A stretch of 64,000 bases of DNA. Origin: Nannobrachium achirus (taxonomy: Eukaryota > Chordata > Actinopteri > Myctophiformes > Myctophidae). The stretch is from contig OY997649.1 in NCBI GenBank assembly GCA_963921795.1, forward strand, positions 58,095,778 through 58,159,777, given 5' to 3'. Shown piece by piece: positions 1-11,043 of the stretch. The notes under the pieces are model-generated. The model had not been told where the DNA came from and ran no database searches. It was given only the letters and a program-made list of their open reading frames with translations. Within the stretch, counting starts at the first letter, position 1; the number at the start of each line of letters is the position of its first letter. A program made the translations under genes and the position numbers.

Positions 1-28
1 TTTGACTGTGATGTGCTTCGTTGTACAG

Positions 29-136
29 ATCGGTAGATTGAGGTACGTCAGTGTGAGGGACTTCAAAGGCAAGTCCCTGATTGACATCAGAGAGTACTGG
101 ATGAACCAGGATGGAGAGATGAAGCCTGGCAAAAAA
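29..136 (+). CDS. sub1: SUB1 (PC4) penultimate coding exon, partial gene
   Basis: This exon encodes most of the single-stranded-DNA-binding core of the RNA polymerase II coactivator SUB1/PC4, a small nuclear protein that binds ssDNA and bridges activators to the general transcription machinery. The translation reads [16 protein letters not shown] then [20 protein letters not shown], nearly identical to the vertebrate family. The acceptor is TACAG at 24-28 and the donor is GTACGT after base 136. The exon starts in phase 0 and ends with the first base of a Gly codon completed by the next exon. The 5' exons (start codon, Ser-rich and Lys-rich N-terminus) lie outside the window to the left. The call rests on clear sequence recognition and on npr3 being the downstream neighbour, as in human. 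Confidence 0.95.
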
Positions 137-811
137 GGTACGTTGCACACACGCACTTACTAAGAATAGATCAAAAACACAGTGGTTTATTATTTATTCC
201 AGTGGTTCTCAACCTTTTCAGGTTGACCCTGAAAAATAATCATATTTGAACTGGGGACACCACCTACCCTGACAAGCACTTGGAATGTATTGACTCGGTT
301 CCACAGATAAATATTGTGACAATTTAACCACATGTACTGCATCAACTTCAAGCACTTCAACCAGTCCAGTGCCCATCCTAACGGTTAATCAAACTAATAT
401 TATTGATTAAACCATGTTATCAATGATTACAAAAAAATTATGGAACACGTAACAAAATCAATTATTAATATTAATCAATATTTGGGGCATGTCATTAAGG
501 TCAAAAGTGAAAAATAAATTAAAAAAGTTATTTCGGAAATAGCTGAACATGCTTCTCTATTATAGTAATTGAGAGATTAAACGCTGGGAAAATAATTGAT
601 ACTTCCAGCCCTAGTTTCATCACAACACGTGCGTGTCCGAGGTAGGAGTGACATCATAAATAATAAAAAAGTTGTGGTCCAGTGAGAGGCTATTATATAC
701 CGGGCAGCTCAAGGCAGAACACGAGCTCATCTCTGGCAACAGCCTATACATTTTAGATAAGGGTCAATAAGGCCATGCAGTTGGTTTTAATCATGTTGCT
801 ATATATTATTG

Positions 812-1013
812 TTGTCGGGTGGAAAGTGGAAACCTTGGATGTACAATACCGTTCCTTTTTTTGTCAAGTTTATTAATACACTGATGATCATGCTGTCAAA
901 TAATGAAACTTTGGAATCTATAAAAAGGTTGTTGGGGGGTCCCTGCTTCTCCCTCGCTCCCTGTGTATCTGTCTCAACTAAGGGGTCCATGGCCTGAAAA
1001 CGTTGAAGACCCC
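812..1013. mobile_element. hAT-type miniature element fragment in the sub1 intron
   Basis: The left part carries the TTGTCGGGTGG and TGTACAATACCG block seen in the fold-back repeats at 23630, 40001 and 63591. The right part ends in TTGAAGACCCCTG, the end of the family that is complete at 1812-2127. No open left end or target duplication was identified. The rest of this intron left of it, 137-800, is AT-rich with no feature I can name. Confidence 0.5.
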
Positions 1014-1240
1014 TGACATAGAGAATATAATATACAGTACTGGACGCACAGTGTGACCAGAAGATATTACACAATGGAAAATTAGAGAATGTAATATGAA
1101 AACAACGGATGCATCTGGTGTCATTGTGCACAGGCGTCGGTCTATCTCTGATCAGAGATGGCCATGGTGTTAAGTGTATCAGTATGTGCTTTACAGATGC
1201 CTTTACTGGGTCAAGCCGATAAATCATAACACTTAGATGT

Positions 1241-1521
1241 GTTAGGCCGCGCTCACACATGTGCGTCACGCATCATCATCTTATCGTCTGAGAATGGCCA
1301 CTGGGGGCGCCGTACTAATGCATTGTCAATGGAAGGTTGTTTGGTTTTTTGTCGTTGCCGTGTCTCTAGCTCAACCGCAGCCTGTACGCTCTTGAAGAGA
1401 CACGGCAACGACAAAACACCAAACAACCTTGCATTGAGAATGCATTAGTACGGTGCCTCCAGTGGCCATTCTCAGACGATAAGATGATGATGCGTGACGC
1501 AGATGTCTGTACGGCGCCTTA
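1241..1521. mobile_element. Fold-back MITE in the sub1 intron
   Basis: Two arms of about 120 bp, 1241-1365 and 1395-1521, are inverted copies around a short spacer. Matching blocks include CATCATCATCTTATCGTCTG with its reverse complement and GACACGGCAACGACA with its reverse complement. The ends are imperfectly complementary and begin and end with TTA/TAA, compatible with a PIF/Harbinger-type 3-bp target site. It has no coding capacity. It would fold into a long hairpin in the sub1 pre-mRNA. Confidence 0.75.
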
Positions 1522-1811
1522 GATTACACATAGATTGGCTATATTTGGTGAAGACGGCTCGAAATGTCCCCGATAAATACGCATGAGGGGAGCGTTATTC
1601 TGCTGTGAGGATTTTGGCATTTCATGTTTCGTTCACTTCGGGACACTTTTTCCCTTCATAAATATTGAACCAATGAAAAGCATTAAGAGCTTATGACTAA
1701 ATAACTACATTGAATCATTTGGAACGTCGGTTCTTTTTTTCCCCCCCTCCGTTTTCTGAAAAGTAGACGTTTGGGAGTGGTTAACTAGTTTGGAGAATGA
1801 TTTCTGTACAG

Positions 1812-2127
1812 CAGGGGTCTTCAGCGTTTTCAGGCCAAGGACTTCTTAACTGAGAGAGAGATGAAGCAGGGACCCCCTCTACATATTGTATAGATGTGCA
1901 GTTTTCATCAACTTGTTTGAAAGCACTGTCATCAGTCTGTTGGATTTGTACTTAGAAAGAGAGCTTATAGAGCTGCTATTTTTAGCTAAAGTTCTCCTTG
2001 GAATAGGCTTGTGAGGGTTCAAGTTGTTCATTTAAAAGAACGATCCTATCACACATAGATTTGGTGGCCCCCATGTAGTAATTCTGAGGACCCCCAGGGG
2101 TCCCGGACCCCCTGTTGAAGACCCCTG
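1812..2127. mobile_element. hAT-type non-autonomous element with 8-bp target duplication
   Basis: The ends are CAGGGGTCTTCA and TTGAAGACCCCTG. They are flanked by CTGTACAG (1804-1811) and CTGTAAAG (2128-2135), an 8-bp duplication with one mismatch, which is the hAT signature. The interior carries the AGCAGGGACCCC block found in partial copies at 812-1013, 8905, 17470, 20815, 52080-52500 and 63835. It sits 60 bp upstream of the last sub1 exon. Confidence 0.85.
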
Positions 2128-2194
2128 CTGTAAAGTGATGCTTGGATAAAAATTAAAGTATGTTTTCTTTTTTCTTTTCTTTAATGATTTCCAG

Positions 2195-2274
2195 GCATCT
2201 CCCTGAATCCTGAGCAATGGAGCCAACTTAAAGAACAGATCTCTGAAATCGATGACGCCCTCAAGAGATTATAG
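2195..2274 (+). CDS. sub1: SUB1 (PC4) last coding exon
   Basis: This exon encodes the C-terminal helix of SUB1: it completes a Gly codon, then reads ISLNPEQWSQLKEQ and ISEIDDALKRL before a TAG stop at 2272-2274. The acceptor is a pyrimidine-rich stretch ending CCAG at 2191-2194. The phase joins the preceding exon exactly. In the family the C-terminal helix packs in the PC4 dimer and supports ssDNA binding. Nothing appears truncated at this end. Confidence 0.96.
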
Positions 2275-2898
2275 GCAGCGCCGGCTGCCCTCCCTGTGAA
2301 ATGTGTTGTCACCCCACCCAAGTTCTGTTTGGCATAAAAGTTTTTTGTAAAAAAACGTACAAAAATGAAGAAAAAAAGACGTACACTTTTATAATAACCT
2401 AGCTACTTGTTGGTTCATTGGTTTATTGTGTTGAACTTGTCTCCTGTGCATGTGCAGTGTACTTGTGTTTTTGATCTATTCTTAGTAACTGCGTGGGTGA
2501 GTGTGTGGGCGCTGTGTTATTTTCATCGTTGTGGGTATGACTGAACCATACAGTCGACTGTTCCTTTCGGATTTAAATCAATAAAAAGCCAACCGGGCTC
2601 TAGCTTAGTTGTTTCGAAATTATTTAGTTTGATTTAAACATCATGTGAAGTTACACTGTATTAAGTGTAGAGTGTTAGTTCTCCGTGTGTAGTTGGGTGT
2701 GCAGTTCAATTATCCAAGTAATAACAACCTGGACTTAATTTTGTTAATCTTTGTCATATTCAACCCCTAATGAGTGTTTCTTGGGGGGAAAACTCCAGAT
2801 TATAAATCGTTACGGTAACTTTGCTGCCATGTCGGACAGTGTATTGTTTTATTCATTTAGACTTAAGAACTGACTACACCTGAGGTATTGGAAATAAA
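2275..2898 (+). other. sub1: sub1 3' UTR with candidate polyadenylation signals
   Basis: Non-coding sequence follows the stop codon. AATAAA hexamers occur at 2580-2585 and 2893-2898, either of which could end the transcript. The stretch contains no recognisable repeat. The end of the transcript is inferred, not seen. Confidence 0.6.
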
Positions 2899-3315
2899 GG
2901 ACTTAAAGAAATGCGACCTTGCACATTCATCCTCCCCCTCCACTTGACGTTATGAACACAGGCTTGCCTTCATGCGATCGGACACTAAGCAGAGCATACG
3001 CAGGTGTCCGTGTCAGCCGTGAGACTGCAAGTCATCTTGCATAAACCTGTTCTGACACCCAGATCAGATTAGTCCCATTTGAGTCACCGACTGGCCAGTC
3101 GCCACTCAAATGTCCTATAGAAAAACATTGCAGTGTTTATATGAATGTAGGCTTTTTATTTTCAAATAAGTGTCTTTGTTATCATTTTTCGATCAAAAGG
3201 ACATGCACTATTAACCACACACCTATATACTTAGTTGACTGGAGTACCCCAGAGATCAACACTAGGCCCCCTCCTTTTTTTCCCCTTCTACACCAAATAT
3301 CGTCGCCAGAAATGG
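2899..3315. other. Intergenic stretch with no recognised feature
   Basis: There is no coding similarity and no clear repeat, apart from a small inverted pair around 3082-3110 (TTTGAGTCACCGACTGG and CCAGTCGCCACTCAAA). Confidence 0.5.
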
Positions 3316-3378
3316 ATGATCTGCAAGCTCACAACATGTCCAGTTGTGATGTGTAGTGGCTTGTAGATTGGCTGTTTT
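3316..3378. repeat. Degraded GATCTACAAG-family hairpin
   Basis: The left arm GATCTGCAAGCTCACAACA and the right arm GTGTAGTGGCTTGTAGATTGGC belong to the dispersed palindrome family described under findings. This is the leftmost copy and has an imperfect stem. Confidence 0.6.
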
Positions 3379-3682
3379 TGACACATTGGGCCCCAAAATA
3401 GGGTCTATGTGTGGTTACTATTGAGCATTATTTAGGATGTGGATTGTCCATTGGGGGTTAACGTGTAAGGGGTTGTACTGGGATGAAGACGATGAATCAA
3501 ACTGCCAAGGCTTTAAGGTGGAATAAATCCAGTTGGTATTGTACTGGAGTGTGTGGTTTGTTTCTTGTGTGATTCATTCACATCTCTGCGCCGCTAATAC
3601 GAGTGTCAGGCAAAGACAAAAACTTAATTATCAGAAAATGGATAAAAGATCCTGTGCTCCGATAGATCCAAAGTAGTTATTT

Positions 3683-4290
3683 AATAATAATAATAAAACT
3701 TTATTTGTATAGCACCTTTAATGACATAAAATGCTGCTCAAAGTGCTTTACAGAGCAGAAAATTAAGCACAAGTGCTTAACAGGAAAAAGAATACACATG
3801 AATGCAATAAAGCAGAAAAATTAAAACAAAACATTGAAGAACAATTTCAGAACAGTGTGGACGTCAATAGCATCAAAGGGATTTAAAAATTCAGCTAAAA
3901 GAAAGAGTAAAGAAATAGGTCTTGAGCTGTGCTTTAAAGCTATCCACAGAGGCTGCCTGTCTTAGGTGTAGTGGGAGTTTATTCCAAGCTGTTGGTCCGT
4001 AGAAGCAGAAAGCTGCTTCACCATATTTTTTATGTCATTGTAGGCACATCAAGTAGGTTAGGGTTAGCACTAGAAGACCTGAGTGGGCGGTTTGGAACGT
4101 ATCTATGCAGGCAGTCATAGAGGTACGAAGGTGCCAGACCATTTAGAGCTTTATAAACAAGTAAAAGAAATTTTAATCACAAGCTCTTCTTTTGATTACT
4201 TTTCATTGATTCAATATGATACCATGTGTTGGGAGCTTGTTAGATGGTCTATGTGTGACACTATCATAAAGTAGGGCATTCATTTTAGGG
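3683..4290 (-). mobile_element. LINE-like 3' fragment, no reading frame left
   Basis: The sequence opens with (AAT)n and ACTTTATTTGTATAGCACC and runs to a segment containing AGACCATTTAGAGCTTT. This combination is common in fish genomes as a truncated non-LTR retrotransposon, antisense here. The family assignment (RTE/Expander-like) is from memory and tentative. No reverse-transcriptase frame is visible. It abuts the hAT-like element starting at 4286. Confidence 0.45.
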
Positions 4291-4463
4291 ATGCACAGAT
4301 GCAGCTATTTAAAATTTCAATCCGATATATTAATTTGAATATTACCGATACTTAAAGTTATACCATGTAACTTTTTTTATAAAACAAATCTTAAAATTGT
4401 CCTAACTGTTAAATCGCTAAAGTTTTAGAACACCCACTCCGTTATTTTCAGCTTCAAAAGCCT

Positions 4464-5221
4464 TCTCTTTATTAGCCCTAGAATGTCTCCAATGTTCGGT
4501 CGATTGACACTCAAATCTGGAGCCATAGAACGCTCCCATTGCGCGGCGGTTAGCAGCGAATCTGCGCGGCACTAAAGTGCAGCGCGTTACTTGTGTACTC
4601 ACCCAATAATTAATTCCTCAGCCTGGGAGAAAGACATTGTCCTATAGTGTCATATCCATTTGAAAGTTCTGGCTGAAAACATGTACTTTGTAAAATATCA
4701 CCACTTATCACGAGCCAACACGGACGACTGACACGACCGGGCGAGGGGCCCGAAATGACTGCTGGACTGAATATATCAAAACTTCCTTTTGGAAGCACAA
4801 AAGTACGGGGCACACAATCACGCAGGTGGTGTGATTAGTCACCCCACGTCAATCACAAGCACCTGTCAATTGTGTGCCCCGTACGTTTTGTGCTTCCCAA
4901 AGGAAGTTTTGATATATTCAGTCCAGCAGTCATTCCGAGCCCCTCGCCCGGTCGTGTAAGTCGTCCGTGTTGGCTCGTGATAAGTGGTGATATTTTACAA
5001 AGTACATGTTTTCAGCCAGAACTTTCAAATGGATATGACACTATAGGACAATATCGTTCTCCCAGGCTGAGGAATACATTATTGGGTGAGTACACAAGTA
5101 GCGCGCAGCACTTTGGGGCCGCGCAGATTAGCTGCTAACCGCCGCGCAATGGGAGCGTTCTATGGCTCCAGATTTGAGTGTCAATCGACCGAACATTGGA
5201 GACATTCTAGGGCTATCTCTT
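4464..5221. repeat. Large palindrome with ~350-bp arms
   Basis: The left arm 4464-4818 and right arm 4869-5221 are inverted copies that differ by scattered substitutions. Shared blocks include TTCGGTCGATTGACACTC and GTGCCCCGTAC, with their complements. The spacer is about 50 bp, near TCAATCACAAGCACCTG. Its mirrored open frames on the two strands are a consequence of the palindrome, not genes. Confidence 0.85.
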
Positions 5222-5289
5222 TATATGTTTTCTATGAGTCGTGAGGGGGGGAGAATTTCGCGGCAAAATGACATCATACACTACCGGCC

Positions 5290-5560
5290 AATCACAGCGA
5301 GGGTTATACACTGCCGGCCAATCACAGCGCATCTTGAAGTGGGGTCGCTAGGGCGGCCATATTTGTAGTCTCCCGTGTGTCTCTATACTCGGGTGAACGG
5401 TGAAGCATGGGTGAAGGAGTCTGTTTCTCCGGAATGCCTGAACGCACAGGAACCAGGGACCCCTCTAAAGATAGATCTCGGCGAGGTGGAGGCAGACGCG
5501 GGGGTGTCCGCGGAAAAAACGGCCAAAAGACGCGGACGCGACCGAGGTTTGCTATAGAGC
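5290..5560. other. CpG-rich unique-looking insert inside the hAT-like element
   Basis: This stretch is much richer in CpG than its surroundings and contains two CCAATCACAGCG blocks (GGCCAATCACAGCG at 5287 and 5318). A short open frame at 5375-5557 is not recognised. It may be host promoter or first-exon sequence captured by the element. That is inference from composition only. Confidence 0.35.
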
Positions 5561-6090
5561 TACTGACCACTAGTTGAGCAACTTACACAGTATAGCTTTA
5601 AAGTAGGCTACATAGCAAGTATAAAAAAGAAATGCATCACCTTTCAATTAAAGCCACTCGCTGCAACAGGCAAAAGGCAATGGCAACTCGTGTCTCGTGA
5701 GACGAGTGGAGGAGCGACGAAAAAGGTTTGCTGGATAAGATTGTGGGATATTGTTTATTTAATAGTTATGGGCTTACGATTGTGTGATTATAAATCTGAT
5801 ACATTAATTAAGTCAATCGGGACCCGATACAGACAGTATCGGTATCGGTGCATCCCTAATTAATTTACAAAAGAAAAGTTGAAATGTGGAGATACAAGGT
5901 TGCTGCCAAACAGCAAATGATATGCACATTGTATCCATATTGAGATAGGAGACTAGCTATCTTGTATGTCTCTGGATATGGTGTGAATATCGTTTGGATA
6001 AGTTGTCTTTTTCTTTTCTTAGTCTTTTTTTTTTATTGTGGGGGGAACGTAAAAACATAAGAGTTTATGACTTTAAAGAGTTGTTTTTTT

Positions 6091-6255
6091 GTGGCTTTTA
6101 TGCCTTTATTGATAGGGATAGACAGTAGGCTGACGGGACATGGGGGAGAGAGAAGAGATGGGGAGTGACACGCAGCAAAGGCTGTGAGGATCGAGACTCG
6201 AACCCGCAACATGCTGTCAGGCTACAGATAGCCTACACAGTGCCAGCGCAGGCCA
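6091..6255 (-). mobile_element. tRNA-derived SINE-like repeat
   Basis: Read on the minus strand, the sequence has a B-box-like GGGTTCGAGTCTCGA and ends in an oligo-purine and AATAAAGGCATAAAAGCC tail. The block TTTATGCCTTTATTGATAG with GGGAGAGAGA and a CTCGAACCCGC motif is a familiar dispersed fish repeat. Boundaries are approximate. Confidence 0.55.
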
Positions 6256-6647
6256 GCAATACACTCTTGAATACTTAACCCAAAAACATACTTTTTTTCC
6301 TATCAAGTACTCACCCCACAATGCCTTGAATTCATGGAGATTTTGTCGTTTTTGTTGCATTCCTGAATCCTGAGCCAATAATTAAATATTTGGCAATGTT
6401 GCTGTGGTGGGAGACCTTATAACAGGACCACACTCACAGTGTCATCACTGAGAGGCCTACGGATGATCCAGGTTCAAAGAGAGTTAAACATGGTTTTGCT
6501 CTTTCTAAGATTGGCCTCCTATTAACTTCAATTAGTCAAATATATTGAATGTGGCAAAAAACTAATGTGAATGATTTCAAGGCTTTCGTGGGGTGAGAAA
6601 TTGATGAAGTACTTGTTTGGGGTGAAGTATTCCTCTAAGTATTCTGT

Positions 6648-7022
6648 TACCTGGTGTCAGTTATCTAATTTAATCCTGGGCGCTACACCTCTGCCAACCT
6701 GGGGAGACAATGGACTGGCCTCATGCTTACTTCTTTGCAAGAGGAGTCCAAGTCGCTGCATTTCACATGAAGGGGGGGGGTAGCGCATGGAAGCAACATG
6801 TTATACCAACCAGTTCCTTCCTTTCCCCTCCGTGGCGCCCCGGCTGGCCAGGGGGAGGCAGTATAGAGACCAGGATTACTGCATGTTTTTTTGTGAGGGT
6901 ACCTACCCTAGGAGACACGGGGAGAACATGCAAACTGGCCCTTTTGCCAACCCCACCTAGGGTATGGGCACTAATGACGCAGAGGAGAGAACACGCCCCC
7001 AGCGTCCCCGGCGAGAATCGAA
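6648..7022 (-). mobile_element. SINE-like repeat, inverse copy of 24231-24682
   Basis: Shared blocks with 24231-24682 include AGGAGTCCAAG, GGGAGGCAGTAT, CTAGGAGACACGGGGAGAAC and GGGTATGGGCACTAATGACG, in opposite orientation. The right end, where the tRNA-like head would lie, is lost shortly after GCGAGAATCGAA. Two mirrored open frames here are repeat shadows. Confidence 0.6.
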
Positions 7023-7029
7023 TGGCATA

Positions 7030-7755
7030 CACATTTGGAATATTTAAGCACTTGGAATACTCAAGTCTCTACACATTTGACCAACTGTCACTTATAGTTG
7101 AGTAATATTTGACCTGGAGTATCGATACCTTGACTCAAGTATTGTGGTTGAGTACTTCACCCACCACTGCTTTCTACTGTACTGTACACAGAGACTGTTC
7201 CAAACCATGACGGTGCAGGCAACAAGCTGTGGGCACATTAAGTGAGTACACAAAACATTAATGCAAAACACAACCTCTCAGCATGCCCGACAGATGGCCA
7301 CAATTACATCAACTCCACTAGATTGAAACAAGCAATGATCATAAAGCTAGCAGCTCTATTAGATTAAATGACCAAAAAAAACAGCTGGCTGTGGCAGAGA
7401 ATTATAAAACGCATACAAGCAACAGTGGTCAAGTGTTCTCCAATAGACTAATAGAAGACCCCGGAAATGGGTGTTGATACATTTGGCCATGGTAAATTTC
7501 TCAAGAAATTGTCCTGGCCATTCAAGTGGTGGAAAGCAACTGTAAAAAAGTAGATTTATTTACTCAAGCACTACTTAATACGATTTTGAGCTGCTTTTAC
7601 TTAACTTCTGTATTTCCATTTTTCGATACTTTATATTTCCACTCCACTAGACTCCACTACAAGTATTTGACAGCTTTAGTTACTCGTTACTTTGCAGATT
7701 TCCATTGTATAACACATTAACACTTAAGCACGGTTTTATACTTTGGCTATTAGAG
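7030..7755. repeat. Intergenic DNA with AAGTACTTGAGTA-type repeat fragments
   Basis: Fragments at 7030-7170 and 7540-7690 contain the TGAGTACTTCACCCACCACTG and CTCAAGCACTACTTAATACG type sequence. It recurs at 8130-8300, 25130-25345, 33290-33660 and 60450-61000 and is a degenerate miniature element. The interval 7190-7520 shows nothing recognisable. Confidence 0.45.
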
Positions 7756-8104
7756 CAGTGTTTCTCAACCACTGTGCCTGGGGACCTCTGGTGTGCCCCT
7801 GAGAAGGGTCAAGTGTGCCCCTTGAAACTGCCAGTATTGTATTTATCATTCAAACAGCCGATCTACAAGCACACAACGCCTTGCGGTGCGAGGCGTTGTG
7901 TGCTTGTAGATCTGCTGTTTTCACTACTGTTGTGCGACAGCCTTGTATGATGAAGCTGGGCTTTACTTTGCAAAGAAACGTTCAAATTTGAAAGTTTTCT
8001 TCACGACAGTGACGATATTTACACCCCTGTATTATGTTGGTGTGCCCATGGATTATTGGGACATGAAAAGTGTGCCCATGCAGAAAAAAGGTTGAGAAAC
8101 ACTA
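7756..8104. mobile_element. hAT-type MITE with perfect 8-bp target duplication and internal hairpin
   Basis: The ends are CAGTGTTTCTCAACC and GGTTGAGAAACACTA. The flanks TATTAGAG (7748-7755) and TATTAGAG (8105-8112) are an exact 8-bp duplication. The interior contains the GATCTACAAG-family hairpin at 7853-7920. A longer copy in the opposite orientation is at 9222-9613. Confidence 0.9.
7853..7920. repeat. GATCTACAAG-family hairpin
   Basis: The arms are GCCGATCTACAAGCACACAA and TTGTGTGCTTGTAGATCTGC. It carries the GCACAC/GTGTGC variant, compensated on both arms, and the family's usual single C-T mismatch. Confidence 0.9.
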
Positions 8105-9221
8105 TATTAGAGAATAAATACCCGATATATTTACAAAAAGTACACATTTTCAAAACATTTGAGTACTTTTGTACCTTTGTACTGTCAGTATATCTTGATG
8201 TTTTTGCTTTTTGTACCTTTACTCAAGTAAAATGTTGAATACAGCCCTTTTTTCTTGTAACAGAGCATAATAGTGTTAGCCTTTTACTCAAGTAAAACAC
8301 CACTGGCTGTTTCCCAGCAGTAGTTACTTAGTGAATGACTCTCTCTCTCTCTCTGCACAGGGCTAGGTACACCCGTGGCTAAAGGATGCCATAAAATTAG
8401 ACAACAAAGTGTGTAATTAAGGTAAATGACCCTAATTGCAAAATATCTCCAAATTGCGCTCGTTGCTGTAATTTTGAACAACCCAGAGAAAAAGAAAAGG
8501 CAAGCTCACAGAGTCGTGCCTGATATTACGTCAATGCCTATTTCTTATGCTCGGTTAATTATCTAGTGGGTTTTAAATGTGATGAGGACTGTGGAGAATG
8601 TTGGCCTGCGTGTCAGTGAATTACTCTACACTGGTCTGGAGGACTTGTTAGCTCTTAATGGGCCATGAGAAATTCTCATTTCTATATTTAGGTTTTTGCG
8701 GCGGCAGCAGCATGCAGATATATTGAGTTGTTTCCATTTCTCCACACTGCTGCAACCGCATACAAATCTGTCGCTTAGGTTTGACCTTTAAATGTCAGGG
8801 ATTTGTCTATAGCAGCTGGTTCCCAACGTGTGGTTCCGGAGGCCTCACAGGGGTCCTGGAGGGCGTTTCAGGGGGTCCCCCATGCTAAATGATACTGTAG
8901 AGCAGAGGTCTTCGACGTTTTCCCCTTAGCTGAGAGAGAGAGAGATGAAGCAGGGACCCCCACTACATATTCTACAAAATGGTGTTGCAGATTAAACTTT
9001 TTTTCATAGCTTTCATAGATAGATTCATAGACTTGTCAGACTTGTCGCCCGGCCGCACAGGGGTGCAATCAGGGGCCGCCCCCCCCTCACGCACACCACC
9101 TTGCACCTCCCCCGTGCATCTGTGAAATCGGCAAATACTCTAAAACAAAGGCGAAACACACATTTGCATAGTGGTCGCAACCATAGGTCGCAACCTTAAG
9201 CTCACGGATGGACCCTTAAGC
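8105..9221. repeat. Intergenic repeat fragments
   Basis: Fragments of the AAGTACTTGAGTA repeat lie at 8130-8300 and a partial CAGAGGTCTTCGACG hAT end lies at 8903-9020. The intervening 8310-8880 has no feature I can support. Confidence 0.4.
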
Positions 9222-9613
9222 CAGTGTTTCTCAACCTTTTTTCTGCATGGGCACACTTTTCATGTCCCAAGAATCCATGGGCACACCAACATAATACGGG
9301 GGTGTAAATATCGTCTCTGTCGGGAAGAAACCTTGTATCTTCAAGTTTCAAATTTGTATGTTTCTTCGCAAAGTAAAGCCCAGCTTCATCATACAAGGCT
9401 GTCGCACAACAGTAGTGAAAACAGCAGATCTACAAGCACACAACGCCTCGCACCGCGAGGCGTTGTGTGCTTGTAGATCGGCTGTTTTCACTAGTTTTAA
9501 TCGTTTTTAAAATGATAAATACAATACTGGCTTTCAAGCAGTTTCAAGGGGCACACTTGACCCTTCTCAGTGGCACACCAAAGGTCCCCAGGCACAGTGG
9601 TTGAGAAACACTG
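9222..9613. mobile_element. hAT-type MITE with perfect 8-bp target duplication and internal hairpin
   Basis: The ends are CAGTGTTTCTCAACC and GGTTGAGAAACACTG, flanked by exact CCTTAAGC duplications at 9214-9221 and 9614-9621. This is the same family as 7756-8104, inserted in the opposite orientation. It contains the hairpin at 9415-9492. Confidence 0.92.
9415..9492. repeat. GATCTACAAG-family hairpin, near perfect
   Basis: The arms run from AGTGAAAACAGCAGATC to GATCGGCTGTTTTCACT around a CACCG centre. The polarity mismatch is on the opposite side to 7853-7920, so the copy is inverted with its host element. Confidence 0.92.
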
Positions 9614-10075
9614 CCTTAAGCCATGGAGTCCTGCCGCCGGATCTGGTCAGTACTATCATCAGTGTAGGCCTACTGTATCTTGCGAGACGAGAATTAGAAC
9701 GTGACTGAATCGTTTAACGGCGGTATCTCAACAACAACCAGGAGTAACATAAGCATCTTAACAGTGGGTTTATAAACAGCATATAATTTCAGAAAAAAAT
9801 GATTTAGGAGCGATGGAATAAACGGCTCCTGTTTTGAGCTGTGGTCGGGTCGCCAAAATGGACTATAATGCTTATTTTGATAAAATAACACCCAGATAAG
9901 TTTTTTGGAGACAAATGATCGACAAAGCGTAAGAAAGCCATTTAGACCGGAATCCTCCTTTAACATGTAGCCTACTATTTGCAGACATTTAGCCACTTAA
10001 ATCCATAATCTGCTTTTTTGAGCGGTGCTAACCGCTCCTATAGACCGCTTAGAAAAAATGATGTCACAAATGATG

Positions 10076-10810
10076 TCACAAATGATGATGACATGAGTCC
10101 GCTAGACCAATGAAACACTTCGATTCTGTTGATCTGTCCATGATGTCATAGTCACATAGGCACCCGATTGGTTAACTCTGATTTAGAACGCGTTTAGGCC
10201 GCCTAAATTACGTCATAAAAAATTATTGAGCGGTGCTAACATTGAATTTCAAAATAGTTCATTTGAATTTCTCAATTGTATGAGTCATGTATTATTATCT
10301 ATAATACATGAAAACAAACCACACTTTTAGACAGAGCGCTTTAATCACAGGGCCCTGTCTAAAAGTGTGGTTTGTTTTCATGTATTATAGAGATATCCAG
10401 CTCAAGACAATTTTGAAATTCAAAGAATATAAATAAACAGCTTATCACAAATGATGATGACATGAGTCCACTAGACCAATGAAACACTTCGATTCTGTTG
10501 ATCTGTCCATGACGTCATAGTCACATAGGCACCCGATTGGTTAACTCTGATTTAGAACGCGTTTAGGCCGCCTAAATTACGTAATAAAAAAATATTGAGC
10601 GGTGCTAACCTTGAATTTCAAAATAGTTCATTTGAATTTCTCAATTGTATGAGTCATGTATTATCTATAATACATGAAAACAAACCACACTTTTAGACAG
10701 AGCGCTTTAATCACAGGGCCCTGTCTAAAAGTGTGGTTTGTTTTCATGTATTATAGAGATATCCAGCTCAAGACAATTTTGAAATTCAAAGAATATAAAT
10801 AAACAGCTTA
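10076..10810. repeat. 369-bp tandem duplication, each unit holding a perfect hairpin
   Basis: Unit 1 (10076-10444) and unit 2 (10445-10810) differ by a TAT insertion and a few substitutions. Each has inverted arms around AGCGCTTTAATCACAGGGCC. The arms read TGAAAACAAACCACACTTTT and its complement, plus outer AATACA and CTGTCT blocks, about 31 bp in all. Units also share GATGACATGAGTCC and CCGATTGGTTAACTC. Confidence 0.9.
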
Positions 10811-11043
10811 TGATTATCATGTAGATCGAAGTACGAGCTTTACCACGCCTAACCAACCCCATATCCTGGACACTTCATGGGAGTGAAAATACAGTAGAAC
10901 CTCCTTCTCCTCTTTGGATCTGCAACTACTGTTGAATTTTGTACAATCGGTCTCTCATCTTGCCGGCCTTCTGGCTAAACTGGGACAGTGATCATGAAGG
11001 TGATACCTATAATAATGTCATGTTTGGCAGATCCTTGCGGATG

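Larger units (their letters stand above)
4286..5858. mobile_element. hAT-like element (TAGGGATGCAC ends) carrying a giant palindrome
   Basis: The terminal inverted repeats are TAGGGATGCACAGAT and ATCGGTGCATCCCTA. The flanks ATTCATTT (4278-4285) and ATTAATTT (5859-5866) form an 8-bp target duplication with one mismatch. The interior holds a palindrome at 4464-5221 and a CpG-rich stretch at 5290-5560. Short open frames inside show no transposase similarity I can see, so this is a non-autonomous copy. Confidence 0.7.

Noticed and set aside
4610-5138. Two similar proteins encoded on opposite strands
   Set aside because: They are the same sequence read from the two arms of the palindrome.
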